Counted from the first letter of the stretch, positions 15,401 to 24,831 are shown. The stretch: DNA of 64,000 nt from Phoronis australis (GCA_002633005.1 NMRA01000427.1:325924-389923); one strand, 5' to 3'. Translations and numbers: made by a program. The notes: generated from the sequence alone by a model not told the origin.

Positions 15401-18336
15401 CTTTCATCTTTTATAAAAGATATATTTTGATAGCACTTACGTAAAGGTGAGTCAATTTATCATAAAAACAATTGCTAGCAAATTTTTGGAGGACAGTGCA
15501 CAAAGCTTAGTATCTGAAAGTGTAACATAAATCCGATCAGCCATTTCTGAGACATCAGGTTCCAAAGGAAGCAAACTTTGAGCATTTTTCTAAAGTCCTA
15601 CCTAGCCTCAACTTAAAAACAACATCACTCACCAGCAGTATTTCAGAGTCGGGCATCAGAACAATGTCTGCCTGGGTCCTGTAAGGGTACACATCGTCGG
15701 CACCCTGAAAAAACACACAATGCAATAACAACTAAATACCAAGTCAAAAGTATTACATATCGGTTGACTGAGCAAACGTGGACCTCTGTCAGTATTAAAT
15801 TGGTCACAAAAAACATTTTATGGTAATTCTTCATGCACACAATAGTAATCAATGGTAGGCAAGTGAAATCATCAATTTTCTTCAGACCGAGAACATTCCA
15901 GTCTGTCACTTACACAGTTTGAACTGTCTAGATGTCACAAAACAGCAATTGGTTAAAGTTTCCATTATTTCAAGCAAAGTAATGAGCCTTTAAAAACTGG
16001 TCGATGGCAGTTTTGGCAATTATTTTAGTACGGAACAAGTGGAGAATTACTATGCCTTGTTTAGACAACAAACGCAACTCCGTCATCAACATCTTTAAAT
16101 CTTCTATAACAACACCAGATAAGAAAGAGAACACAAATTAAGATTTCCAGTTTTCATTTTCAATCCACGTGCAGTATGCACCGGAACTCGGCGTATAAAC
16201 TTCTGTTGACTCACCTCCAAAACAAGGTCACCAGCCTGACCTATGAGAACTCACCGTGAAGTTTGCAAACACACTCGCATCATTTCAGTGCTCATTTAAT
16301 GTCCCACGGGAAAATAATGTTACAGGGAGGTCTTATGTTGTGTTTCTATGGCAACCATTATTATAATAAGTCATAAAATTACAGGAAAAGGGTAGCAATT
16401 CTATGACTGAACACAATGCCAAATGATTTCTTCGCACATTGCAAAATACACCACAAAATATACCTCCTCAGAGGCTAATTAGCATATTCTCACCAAATAC
16501 TTACATTACTATTATAATAGCAAAGGAAAGTTTGCCATGGTTGTTGTTGACTAGAAAATGATGTGCAAGAACTGAACATTCACATTCCAAGGTGTAGAAC
16601 TGCGTATTAATCCTTTCATAACAAGTTGTAACACAAAATGGTTTCAAAAATTGTATGATAGAAAATATTTCAAAGCACAGATAATGGAAAACTGGAAACT
16701 TGACACTACCTAGTTTCTATTTGACACAAAAATGGATTAACACCCAGGGCAGTTAAATTGAGGCACAGTACCAGCACATGGAGCCTGTACGCACATTAGG
16801 GAGGCTCGGGTACTTCACAAGTTTCACTTGACAGATTGACACGTCTTTGACAAAAGTACCACTAGTGAACTCCACCAGACACAGGACAACTGCGGAAACT
16901 TAACTCAGGACAATCAAAACAACACTGGCCACTACAAATGTGTCACTGCAGTATTAATCCCGGGATGTGTAAGGGCGATGTCACTTGAGTACAATGAGCC
17001 ATCATCTCACCTTTTCAAAGTAGACCACGTCGAAGTCAGTACCATCAAAGTGGATCTGCTGGAACTCCACCATTAGATACATGTAGGGTGAGTCACGCTT
17101 CTGTCGTTCATTGATCATCTCAATCTCACGGAACACGAGACGGTCAAGCCAGTCCACCTTGAGCATGTGACCGTCCTTGTGCTTCTTGCTCAGCTAAAAC
17201 AACATTTGTGACAAGACATCAAACAACTGATGTTGATATTGACAATAGCACTTAGTGCCATCCAGCACTGGTGTGCCCTTAGTATGCAGTCGGTTGGAAA
17301 TAACATGACTGACAAGATAATAAAAAATTATACATTAATATTAGGCTTATTAGGCTTATGTAGCTTAATTACGCAGTCGGTTGGAAAAAACAAGGTCCAT
17401 AAGATATCAGAGAGCTGATATTGATATTGATAATAGCATTCAGTGTCACTCAGTGATGTTATGCAGCCTACGTAACTATGTAATCAGTTGGCCATAATAT
17501 AGGGCTCAAAAAATACCGTAAACGACATAATTATTATTGTACCACAATATTAGCCTCGAATGGCAGACACAACCGTGTAATAATCCATAAATTTATTTCA
17601 CTAGTGAGATAACATTTTGGCGGGAAACCGAGGTTGGATTCGAACCCGGACTTCAAGAGTTTCGAGTCACCGACTTTACCACTACACCACTCAGCAGCTG
17701 ACGTAACCGAACGTGAAAATAGAATACATAAATGAGCACGCGCAACAATTGCATGTTCAGCAAAGGGCATTGCACCGACATTTATGCACTACAAAAAATA
17801 AAGAGCATAATTTCCATAAAAACGATATTTTAATTCAGTGAAATTTTTCTCTCGTGTTCTCTGACTTGTAAATAACCGATCTCCAATTTGAATGCGGGTA
17901 TCGTGTCGTCGGCATCCTTTGACTTGAGCATTATAGTCGAAGCTTAGCGTGATAAAATGTATAGTAAACTATAATAGTTGCTAAACTTTAATTTATAGAT
18001 GCACTTTATTTCTATTTTGTTTTATTTTTCAATTGGTTTTGAGTAAAAGTATTATTTGACAAAAATAGCTCGGCTTTTCTTAAAAGGTCATGACCTCCAA
18101 CCCCGGGCCTCTGACATAGAAAGTCGAGAAAGGTAGATCAATTCATTGCAATGTTTCTCCTTCAGTATGTGGTATAAATAGATTATTACATGTTCTCAGT
18201 CGTTATGCCCCTTATCTAGAGCTCTCGTGGATTTTATAGAATTACCACCCTCGGGGCTAATGCTCCTCGGGAGATAATTCTCCAAAATCCACTCGGACTC
18301 TAGATAACGGGGGATAACGACTTCGCCATGTAATAA

Positions 18337-18412
<76 letters not shown>

Positions 18413-21400
18413 TAATATGACTCACACCTGGTATGCAGCTTACACTCATTTTGTCTGTCAGTTGGTAACTTGGTAACAACATGGCCAGCAAGGTATCAGA
18501 GACTTGATATTGATAAAAAATATTCAATATCACTCAGAGTTTACTATGTAGCCAATGCAATCAGTTGGAAAAACATGGACAAGATATCACCAACAGGCCT
18601 TTATCCAGGATTTTGAAAATAGGGTGTCCAAAATGGGGTTCCCAATATTCCAGGGCATCCATGATTCCGACGCGTAACCCCCCACCCCCAGCAATACCCC
18701 CAAACACACAGATTTTTTTACAAAAAAATGCATAGATCAAGGTTTTTACATAACAGCCTTCTATGGTGAGCATTTTTACTAAAAAAACTGTGTAGACCAA
18801 GACTTTACAATGCTGTCAATCAAGTGTCAAAATAGCAACAATTTGTATATGCATTATATATTTCTTCCTGCTTTGAAAAAAGAGCCCCCACTGTTAGCCT
18901 TCAGAGGCTTCCTAGTAGTCATTACAATGTGAGAGTCCAAACTTGAAAGGTTTCTATAGACAGTGGGCGTCCAAATGATACATTGGGCGTCCTTGCCAGG
19001 GCGTCCAGATTAGTGCTAGGGCGTCCATTTGGACGCCCAGGATGTACGCTGCATAAAGGCCTGAATTGACATACTGATATTAGCAGTGCGACTCAGTCCA
19101 TGACCAAACAGATATTAGAAATCTGAATTAGCAGTGAGCCCTTTTGGAAACGTCCATTTTACCGAAAGGATCTTTCAGAAACTGGTGCGACCAGCCGCAG
19201 CACTTTCCATCAGCTTTGAGCTTTTAATAGTATGTCTCAACTGATAAATTTCATGTCATCAGCAACTGTCACTTTGAAAACCAAATGTTAAGAAAATACT
19301 GACATCTTGCCCCCTTTTTCTCACATATAGCAGGCATTCAAAATGTTACCAAAAGACTCCCAAGGAAACTTTTTTGACCCTGGATTCAGAAAGAGCCCCA
19401 ATGAGGGCTTTTAACTTGGTGGGGCTCTTCGGAAATCACTTACCAGCTGCAGTCTCAGTAACCATTGCCATTCAAGCTTAACGCTACATAGGACCATCAT
19501 ATCTCAGAAATGGACGATCTAATTCACGTGAAACTGCTTTATAAGTTGTTCTCCAAAACACTGTTAGGCGATGTTTTCAAATTGATCCACTTTTGCATGA
19601 AGGTGTATCAAAAATAGGACATAGTTTGTAATTGTAATAAAGAAGGTTGCTTAAAACGAAAAAATACCTTAGAAAACTGTGCTGCAGCAGTGTTTTTGAG
19701 ATTTCAACTGTACATTAATCAGTATGGTCATGTTATAGATAATAATGTTTGGATAGGAGTGTATCTTATATTTTTGATAAATTGTAATGAAAAGACATTG
19801 TCATGTGATCAAATCAATGACAGATTAGTACAAAATTAAACATTAAAATCTACAGGCTTTCTACTTTATACTTTTACAGACCAAATTTCTATAACTTCAT
19901 ATATAATAAATGTGCAAACTTATTGACAAGGTCCTACATAACCTAAAGTATTACTAACATTTTTTTAAGTCTGGTCTGCACGCCACCTGTTGGCCACATC
20001 ACGTGATGTATTGCAGTCCAAGATTTTTCGTCAACATCCAATGTAATAAAGTGTCATAATTTTCCTTTTTAAAATCAATAACGGTTTTTAACAACAATAA
20101 ATCAAGCCTGATCATCTTTCAGTGGATCTAGTTAATGGAAACATTTATTGCCTACCTTTGTCAAGGTTTCCATTTGATCTTCGGGGTCACCGGCCTCCCC
20201 CGGGGTGGTGGTTGGCATCTGCCCGTCTCCTTCCACGTGAGGCCAGAGTTTCAAGTCAATCATGCCGCGACGAAATGTGCTGAAGCAGAACACAACATAA
20301 GTTTTTGTGTTATTGCTCGATGAGAAAATGTGAGATTACTTAAGATACTAGTTTATGCAAATGTTCCTCCCACTATAACAGCTTGAGAAAACAAATGAAA
20401 TATGTATTCCTTCAATTATGAAAAGGTTTCTATTAGAGACAATGGAAAATAAATTTAAAAAATTGGGTCATACCAGTAATTCTGAAACACATGAGCATAT
20501 TAAAGCATCGTGGTGTTTGAAATTAAGGAATAGTTTTGTGAAGAAAGCAATTCCCGTCTCCCATAAAAACGGATGAACTTGTCAGTTTTGTATACCCAAA
20601 TTAGTTGCAACAATCCCAAGTTAACAATGAAAATATCTATCTTACACAAATTTTCCAAAGAAATTCTTCAGTCGTGCACCGTCTCTTACCCAGATTTGCA
20701 GAAGAGAGACAAGGTTGCGCCACCGACAGGTTGCACCTTCTGTGGGCCATAAATATCCCAGACAGTGAGGCCAATTTGAGCATCCCTAGGTAAGTCGGAG
20801 TACTTTATAGGCAACGTCAACCATTCGTTCCAGCTACAAAAAGACAGAAAAGACAAAACTAAGTTGATCGCAGAAGAGAGGGTCCCAGTGATTCTAGTAG
20901 CCACAGCAATCGGTTGTTTCAAAAGTCATGGCAAAACCTGCAAATTAATTGATTACTGTGAAAAGAAAAGGGTCACATTAAGGACTGTGAACCAAACAAG
21001 AACATCTGGTCAAGTGCAGAATTGGTCCAGTCCACAAAAACGTACCCCCCTCAGTATAGTTCCTACAACTCTTAGTTCCTTAAAAGGGGCCACACCAGTA
21101 AAGTCACCACAAAGAACTTCAGATACCAAAACACACACGCAACTTGGTAACTTATGGGATAAGAGTTTTGTGGAATACAAGTCCTACAACCCAAAATCCA
21201 GAAGTGTCACGTGGGTCATCGTCTCTACGGGTAATCTAGTTGTTCATGTTTGATAGATGCTATTGCTCCTATCTGTGATGAGCAGAACTGTGATCTCTAC
21301 AAACTTCACGTCTCCTGTTCAACAATCGTATGGCTTTCCTGGCTAACTTTCAAAAGGTTAATTGGGTGTTGTGAGGATTTCTAGAAATCAAATTTCGTTA

Positions 21401-22833
21401 ATGTAGAACAGATCAGGCATGACAGCGTGGACCATACTGTTTATCCCAATGCTGGGGCTAAACAGTTAGCGTAACGTTAACTTGGTAAATGTGACATGGC
21501 AAAAGTCTCCGGTCACCAAATGAGAAATAAGGTAGCCAAAACAAGGAAACCCCATCTGCAGGTATGCAAAAGTCTTGGACCCTATTAAAGACAAATAGAT
21601 GGCGACAGGTAGAAATGAAGGTAACGAATTACCTAAACTGAAGATGTGAAGTTTCTGCAACAGGGAACTGAGCAAATGTCAGCCGCAACCCCTGAAATCA
21701 GACAAACGATGTTTTGTTTGTCAAAGACCACAAGTACATTAGTACATTGCGTAGTGCCTGATAATGATTAACTTCCCCTAATGCCCAGTAATTCTACCCA
21801 AGTTTATTTCCTATCCACAATGGAAGCAGACGTTCAGGACACTTCTTCTGTGCACGAGTCATGAACGGGTACTTCCAGTTTTTGCATAACTATTCCAAGG
21901 TGATTTCAGGGCTTCAAAGGAACACCTCATTACTTGAGACCAGGCTCTACAAGTTGGTTACAAGTAAACATGACAGGTCATTTCATGCACCCATCATGGA
22001 CTTGCACCAACTGATATAGGTGAAACTGTTCGCCATTTGAAAACCAGGACCAGGGAACATCTAAATTCTGACAGAAGTTCACATGTAAATATTCACCTAC
22101 AGAGCTCCAATCATTGTTATCAGCAGTGGTCTTTCAATGACTTTGCAATAATAGACCAGGCAGAAACAACAAAGGAGCTTAAAATTTGTGAGGCTCTAAA
22201 CATCAGTTGGTGCAAGTCCAATCTCAATAGGCAACTAGCACACCACAGGATGTCATTGTTGGTCTAGTTTATTGTCACTTTCTGTAACTGGCTGTATCTG
22301 TGCTTCATTACTTGTTGCTGGGCCTAACTAGGTGGCCACTAAATTCTCTCTTCTGATGATGGTGTTTGAATAAATGACACCGAAACATGTCAAGTCGATT
22401 TAAAACCGTGGTTGTTTTTATTAATACTGAAAGGGCTTTGCAAGCTCAGAAATCACTTTTCACAGGAAGAAGCAACAGACTGTGACCAGTTTTATTAAGG
22501 TACATGGTCTACCTAAAAAATCACATTTTTGATATAAGTTACAATTGCTTTAAATGAGTCTACATCAAAAAGATGTCCCAGAATGTAGGTTTATTGCACC
22601 CATGAAGTTGGCATGAGTCCATGAAACGTTCAACAACTACTCACTTCCAACGTGTACTGAAGGCTTTGTATGACGTAGACACAGGGAGTGCCAGCGACTT
22701 GTTGTCAGAATAAACTTGACAAGTTACATAAAGGTCGGAGCAGCCATCTTGGTAGGCCCCGGAGAAGGAGAGCATGGGGTCATCGACAAGGTCACGGAAA
22801 CTGGGTCGGTCGCGGTGACCTTCAAGTGTGCCG
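357..22833 (-). CDS. PIK3C3: PIK3C3 / VPS34, class III phosphatidylinositol 3-kinase (partial, 16 exons)
   Basis: This lipid kinase makes PI3P from phosphatidylinositol on endosomal and autophagic membranes, in complex with VPS15 and Beclin. Sixteen exons in phase encode about 737 residues that align collinearly with animal PIK3C3. In order they give the C2 domain ([20 protein letters not shown]), the helical domain ([29 protein letters not shown]) and the kinase N-lobe ([12 protein letters not shown], with the ATP-binding Lys). The last exon carries the catalytic loop GVGDRHLDN. All boundaries inspected are AG/GT. Join, 5' to 3' on minus: 22833-22645, 20833-20690, 20279-20156, 17193-17011, 15704-15633, 11519-11415, 8468-8376, 7275-7090, 6576-6416, 5568-5469, 4629-4453, 3713-3603, 2843-2700, 2216-2018, 1059-910, 431-357. 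The first coding exon (about 25 residues before the C2 core) was not found. The DFG loop and C-terminal exons lie beyond position 1. No frameshift or stop was seen in any exon. Confidence 0.96.
910..1059 (-). CDS. PIK3C3: PIK3C3 exon: kinase domain
   Basis: It encodes [39 protein letters not shown] and AYVKSC. Acceptor TTGTCAG, donor G|GTAAAG. It joins its neighbours through split Gly and Ala codons. Confidence 0.95.
1060..2017. other. PIK3C3 intron, no other feature seen
   Basis: AT-rich intron between the kinase exons at 910-1059 and 2018-2216. I saw no conserved ORF, RNA or clear repeat. Confidence 0.7.
2018..2216 (-). CDS. PIK3C3: PIK3C3 exon: kinase N-lobe
   Basis: It encodes [18 protein letters not shown], then [18 protein letters not shown] and [19 protein letters not shown]. 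The Lys of IFKNGDD is the conserved ATP-contacting lysine. Acceptor TTTCAG, donor G|GTGTGT, a weaker but usable donor. Confidence 0.95.
2700..2843 (-). CDS. PIK3C3: PIK3C3 exon: start of kinase domain
   Basis: It encodes [28 protein letters not shown] and [10 protein letters not shown], matching [26 protein letters not shown]. Acceptor TTTCAG, donor AAA|GTAAGT. Confidence 0.95.
3184..3240. repeat. Three tandem copies of a 19-bp unit in a PIK3C3 intron
   Basis: The unit ggatcacatgaccaaattt occurs three times head to tail with few substitutions. The flanking bases (gacttaagtcactttt) resemble the ends of the foldback repeat at 14.4-14.7 kb, so this may be the inside of a MITE copy. Confidence 0.75.
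3603..3713 (-). CDS. PIK3C3: PIK3C3 exon: helical to kinase hinge
   Basis: A 37-codon exon encoding [20 protein letters not shown] and [13 protein letters not shown]. The ESGNRKKK motif is invariant in PIK3C3. Acceptor TTTTAG, donor AAG|GTAAGG. Confidence 0.95.
4453..4629 (-). CDS. PIK3C3: PIK3C3 exon: helical domain
   Basis: It encodes [29 protein letters not shown] and [10 protein letters not shown], matching [25 protein letters not shown]. Acceptor TTGTAG, donor TCT|GTGAGT. The internal Met after the acceptor is not a start codon. Confidence 0.95.
5469..5568 (-). CDS. PIK3C3: PIK3C3 exon: low-complexity loop
   Basis: It encodes [18 protein letters not shown] and [10 protein letters not shown], an acidic variable loop of the helical domain. 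Acceptor TTATTAG|A, donor GTCAGT. The 100-bp length restores frame on both sides. Assigned by phase and position because similarity is weak here. Confidence 0.8.
6416..6576 (-). CDS. PIK3C3: PIK3C3 exon: helical domain plus variable loop
   Basis: It encodes [20 protein letters not shown], then a divergent polar loop ending in ESDR. Acceptor TTCCAG, donor CG|GTAAGA. It ends two bases into an Arg codon completed by the next exon. The loop is poorly conserved in the family. Confidence 0.95.
7090..7275 (-). CDS. PIK3C3: PIK3C3 exon: helical (PIK) domain
   Basis: A 62-codon exon encoding [30 protein letters not shown] and [15 protein letters not shown]. These are hallmark helical-domain motifs. 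Acceptor TTTCAG, donor GAG|GTAGCG. Confidence 0.97.
8376..8468 (-). CDS. PIK3C3: PIK3C3 exon: helical domain
   Basis: It encodes [20 protein letters not shown] and [11 protein letters not shown], matching [26 protein letters not shown]. Acceptor CTCGCAG, donor AAG|GTAAGT. The sequence just upstream of the acceptor resembles a copy of the MITE-like repeat seen at 14.4 kb. Confidence 0.94.
8477..11414. other. Long PIK3C3 intron, little recognisable
   Basis: A roughly 2.9-kb AT-rich intron. Bases about 8477-8690 resemble the MITE-like repeat at 14419-14676 (shared agaaattYggtcttaNRctcccac and an attatgaatg core). I recognise nothing in the rest. Confidence 0.5.
11415..11519 (-). CDS. PIK3C3: PIK3C3 exon: start of helical domain
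   Basis: A 35-codon exon encoding [20 protein letters not shown] and [14 protein letters not shown], nearly identical to vertebrate PIK3C3. Acceptor TTTCAG, donor AAT|GTAAGT. Confidence 0.97.
12240..13385. repeat. Diverged tandem repeat, three to four copies of about 250-330 bp, PIK3C3 intron
   Basis: The same sentence recurs: aaggaactcYgaagatacag, then attgccactaggg, then ctgaaaatcaaRgtcagtca, then a cat-rich stretch. Copies begin near 12240, 12540, 12830 and 13180. The last ends with gacaaagatgacggcaat before a cacataaataaaat tail. It may be a tandemly amplified SINE/MITE-like unit. Confidence 0.55.
14053..14287. mobile_element. PIF/Harbinger-like MITE, 235 bp
   Basis: Imperfect terminal inverted repeats run from GGGaccgttccaacaAAACTGA to TCAGTTTcttggaacaggCCC. 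ATG flanks both sides as a possible 3-bp target duplication. The interior is built from cttaaRtttRag words and is self-complementary. No ORF. The superfamily is inferred from the GGG/CCC ends and the 3-bp duplication. Confidence 0.55.
14419..14676. mobile_element. Foldback MITE-like element, about 258 bp
   Basis: The left arm (gaaagtgacttgagactaa, then agaaatttggtcttatactc) pairs with the right arm (gggacataagaagaaattt, then cagtcttaagtcacctttt). Related single arms lie near 3240-3270, 3430-3450 and 8480-8520, so this is a dispersed family within PIK3C3 introns. No coding potential. Confidence 0.5.
14798..15367. mobile_element. PIF/Harbinger-like MITE with about 45-bp TIRs, 570 bp
   Basis: The left end GGGCTGTTCCAGCAAAATCT and following GTGTGGGAGGGGGGGAAGGC are repeated inverted at the right end with only a few differences. 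TTA flanks both ends, fitting the TWA duplication of PIF/Harbinger elements. The interior carries repeated short segments around tacgggtggttg and aatttacgggtggt. It lies in the intron between the exons at 11.4 and 15.6 kb. Confidence 0.7.
15633..15704 (-). CDS. PIK3C3: PIK3C3 short exon (24 codons)
   Basis: It encodes [20 protein letters not shown] and ends in EILL, matching the region before ENLVESK. Acceptor TTTCAG, donor CTG|GTGAGT, phase 0 at both ends. It is too short to stand out as an ORF; it was found by family alignment and splice sites. Confidence 0.88.
15705..17010. other. PIK3C3 intron, no recognised element
   Basis: About 1.3 kb of AT-rich intron. I saw no TIRs, long ORFs or RNA motifs. 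Confidence 0.5.
17011..17193 (-). CDS. PIK3C3: PIK3C3 exon: linker to helical domain
   Basis: A 61-codon phase-0 exon encoding [18 protein letters not shown] and [18 protein letters not shown]. Acceptor TTTTAG, donor AAG|GTGAGA. It closely matches the [17 protein letters not shown] signature of PIK3C3. Confidence 0.95.
17221..17490. repeat. Degenerate tandem repeats, PIK3C3 intron
   Basis: Words such as gcagtcggttggaaataac, gatattgatattgataata and cattcagtgtcactcag recur two to three times at about 100-bp spacing. Related units reappear at 18407-18600, across the palindrome and (TA)n tract. Confidence 0.55.
17630..17703 (-). repeat. tRNA-like (SINE head or tRNA pseudogene)
   Basis: On the minus strand an A-box-like TGGTGTAGTGGTAAAG is followed about 30 bp later by GGGTTCGAATCC, a perfect B-box. 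The acceptor and T-stem halves do not pair well, so this is not called a functional tRNA. It may be the RNA polymerase III promoter head of a SINE. Confidence 0.45.
18179..18340. mobile_element. Near-palindromic foldback element, about 160 bp
   Basis: The left arm tagattattacatg, tcgttatgccccttatctag and gtggatttt is repeated inverted on the right (ending catgtaataatcta). The centre is short and GC-rich. It abuts the (TA)n tract, so insertion at or expansion of TA is plausible. Non-coding. Confidence 0.65.
18338..18408. repeat. (TA)n microsatellite
   Basis: About 70 bp of uninterrupted alternating ta directly after the palindromic element. The ORF it opens on the minus strand (Tyr-Ile repeat) is an artefact. 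Confidence 0.97.
18407..18593. repeat. Second block of the 17.2-kb tandem repeat family
   Basis: It contains ggtatgcagcttacact, gtatcagagacttgatattg and atgcaatcagttggaaaaac, closely related to the units at 17221-17490. The palindrome and (TA)n appear to have split one array. Confidence 0.5.
18594..19063. mobile_element. hAT-like non-autonomous element, about 470 bp
   Basis: The ends are inverted: caggcctttatccagga on the left and the complement of gcataaaggcctg on the right. Interior motifs (gggtgtcc, gggcgtcc) recur near both ends. The CAGG-type termini suggest hAT. A clean 8-bp duplication was not found. Confidence 0.45.
20156..20279 (-). CDS. PIK3C3: PIK3C3 exon: C2/linker
   Basis: It encodes [20 protein letters not shown], then a Thr/Pro/Gly-rich linker ending DQMETLTK. 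Position and motif match the MFRQGMHDLKVWP region. Acceptor CTTCAG, donor AAG|GTAGGC. The linker is variable, as expected in this family. Confidence 0.93.
20690..20833 (-). CDS. PIK3C3: PIK3C3 exon: C2 domain core
   Basis: It encodes [20 protein letters not shown] and [19 protein letters not shown], the most conserved stretch of the C2 domain. Acceptor TTTGTAG|C, donor G|GTAAGA. The codon split over the upstream junction (AA|C = Asn) restores TRWNWNEW as in other animals. Confidence 0.95.
21940..22410 (+). mobile_element. Penelope-like retroelement 3' end (GIY-YIG fragment plus terminal region)
   Basis: The reading frame around 22000-22267 gives [16 protein letters not shown], then [19 protein letters not shown] and CKSNLNRQ. 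This is the C-terminal GIY-YIG endonuclease region of Penelope-like elements; the reverse transcriptase is missing. The stop at 22265 is followed by a non-coding tail with a hammerhead-like core. It sits in the PIK3C3 intron between exons 22645-22833 and 20690-20833, antisense to the gene. Confidence 0.7.
22350..22396 (+). ncRNA. Hammerhead-ribozyme-like motif in Penelope-like tail
   Basis: CTGATGA (22353-22359), a GGTGT/ACACC stem with 11-nt loop, GAAA (22382-22385), then the mini-palindrome ACATGT ending in GTC (22389-22391). This order and the tiny stem III are typical of Penelope-associated hammerheads. One extra U follows CTGATGA and stem I is weak, so activity is doubtful. Confidence 0.5.
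22645..22833 (-). CDS. PIK3C3: PIK3C3 exon: N-terminal part of C2 domain
   Basis: It encodes [10 protein letters not shown] through SYKAFSTRW, matching the start of the PIK3C3 C2 domain. The acceptor is TTTCAG|C and the donor GTGAGT. The exon starts one base into a codon, so at least one more coding exon lies upstream (to the right). It ends with AA of an Asn codon completed by the next exon. Confidence 0.93.
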
Positions 22834-23641
22834 CTGAAACAAAAATCAAGTGGGTGAAATAGAAAATTTCAGAACTATAAAAAATACCATTGGGTACACC
22901 AAATTGAGAACAAACTCTGCAACCAACTTAATTGTGAGTTCTGATTGGACACAAGTCATTTACTAGGCAACCTTCAGTGGCTTGCCAACCATGACTGCAG
23001 CTATTGTTAACAGATTCTTGATGAAGTGATAAACTATGAAATGTTTTCAATAGTCGTTGGTAACAGAAATAGAATCTTACAAAAGTAAAGAATATTATGA
23101 GATCAATTTTACGAGAGCAGAGGGCCTAAATCGATTTAGCTTTAGAAGCAAACAGGCCCCTATTTCCAAAAAATACCACAAAAATCTCCACTCAAATTTT
23201 TCCCCATCTGTCGATCTTGCTAATCCACAGGCGCTCGAAAAATAGCATGCTCGAACAGCACATCCTACACAGGTGAGTAAGTGACTCACTAGAGCTCGTA
23301 AGCTTCAGCAAAGTGAGATTTGAGTGTCTAGTTTCCTCGCCGGCTTTTCATTAAAATGGCAATGAAAGACCCTGCGGCGCCCGGCTTAAAGCGCAAGATT
23401 GTGCTAAATCCTGCAGCTAATAGGGTGCCTGAAGACAAAATTAAAAACAACTGAGGGAATAGTAATGGCTGTAGGAAATAGTGGCGATGGCAGGAGAGGT
23501 AGACAATAATGGCAACAGGGGGAGAATTTGAGGCTATTATGGTGACTGGGAGATAATGGTGGCCACTGTGGAACAAAACAGTTGTGTAGTAAATGTCGAC
23601 GTCAGTCTCGGCTCTATGTTGTGATGTCCTTTTCGTGACAA

Positions 23642-23878
23642 TGTTGGTCTTGGCCTGGTGCGACATCTAACGCCAGAAGAGCCCAGCCGAGGTCATACTC
23701 CTACCACGTGACGAGTCACCTATCAAGACCACGTGACAAGATCGTCTGGGCCTTCTGGAGTTCGCTGCCGTCCTGTGCGGACGCAATGTGAGTATTCTCC
23801 AGACTTTGCTCTTGCACCGTGTTAATAGGCCCGAACTTGTGTGTCCTCTTTGGCCAACCGACTCCCACTATTACAACA
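23642..23878 (+). mobile_element. Candidate LTR (237 bp)
   Basis: It begins TGTTG and ends CAACA, giving inverted LTR-like termini. It contains two CACGTG palindromes. It is followed immediately by a primer-binding-site-like TGGCGTAGTCGGCA and then by a gag-like ORF. No second copy was found in the window, so ends are inferred. Confidence 0.5.
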
Positions 23879-23880
23879 TT

Positions 23881-23898
23881 TGGCGTAGTCGGCACCTA
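23881..23898 (+). promoter_or_regulatory. Primer-binding-site-like sequence
   Basis: TGGCGTAGTCGGCAC starts three bases after the putative LTR end, as LTR retrotransposon tRNA primer sites do. The matching tRNA was not identified. Confidence 0.45.
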
Positions 23899-24228
23899 TT
23901 TCCCGGTGTTGGAGAGGCGTGCGTGTCTTTCGGTGGTGGCGGGAAATAAGTTTTCATAACTTGTTTTCTCGTGCCCATTTTGACAGCCACGTGCGTCACT
24001 GCTTTTGCAGTGCCTGAGTTCAGGTGTACAAGTATTTCAAGCATTTTGCGTTAGTGTAGGGTAGCAGTTGTAGATATATTGTAAATAGTTATTTGTATAA
24101 TTGTATATTAAATAGTATAGTTTGTATTTATTATTTTTTTATTTTAGTTAAGTTTTGAACCTTTCTAGGAATTCTGGATTAGGTCACGTGACCACGTGGT
24201 TTTCTAAGACGAAGCCCCGTGTGTTAGT

Positions 24229-24519
24229 ATGTCTTTCCAAGACAGGGTCCCAGTAAACTTCTGTCTTTCCCAAGAGTTATTCAAGCTCTCGGGCATGACA
24301 GAAGATATTGCCCAATCTATTCTGGCTTTTTGGCAAACTCAGCCGATAACCCCAGAGAATATTAACCACATCCATTCCGGATGGAGGTTGACGAGGAGTG
24401 CTATTTCTGGCATTGATTTCACCCAGTATGGTGATGTTCAGTCCCGAGATACCTCTCCTCTGGGTAGTCCTGTACGTACCCGTTTGCCCCAGGACNCTTC
24501 TTGCCCACTTCGCCCATAA
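24229..24519 (+). pseudogene. Truncated gag-like ORF behind LTR
   Basis: The ORF (95 residues) begins MSFQDRVPVNFCLSQELF and contains DIAQSILAFWQTQPI. It starts about 330 bp after the LTR-like segment, the usual place for gag. It stops soon after an undetermined base, and no protease or polymerase follows. Homology is not recognised; the call rests on context. It is probably a 5' fragment of an LTR retrotransposon. Confidence 0.4.
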
Positions 24520-24831
24520 AATAATTCAGTGTAGGCCAACACTGCATGGGTGTGACAATTAAGGTCATACTAAATTTTCATTTTCAAAATCTTTTGAGCA
24601 TAGTTGAATAGTATGTGAAAATTGCACGTGGTTGGGTTTTTGAATTTTGAAAATCAGACAAGAAATGCCACAGTATTCTCAAAATAAAAAGAATAACAAA
24701 GATTGTATCAATTCAAATCACAAACTGCCCGCTGTATGAACCCGTAACACGAAATATTCTCCTAAAATATATGGATAAGATATAAAACACTTCAAAAAAC
24801 TCAAACTGGAGGTTCAAAAGTGCTTATCATG

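Noticed and set aside
17630-17703. Functional tRNA gene on minus strand
   Set aside because: The B-box is perfect, but acceptor and T stems do not pair and no sensible anticodon arm can be drawn; kept only as a tRNA-like repeat.
18300-18533. Minus ORF with Tyr-Ile repeat
   Set aside because: Translation of the (TA)n microsatellite.
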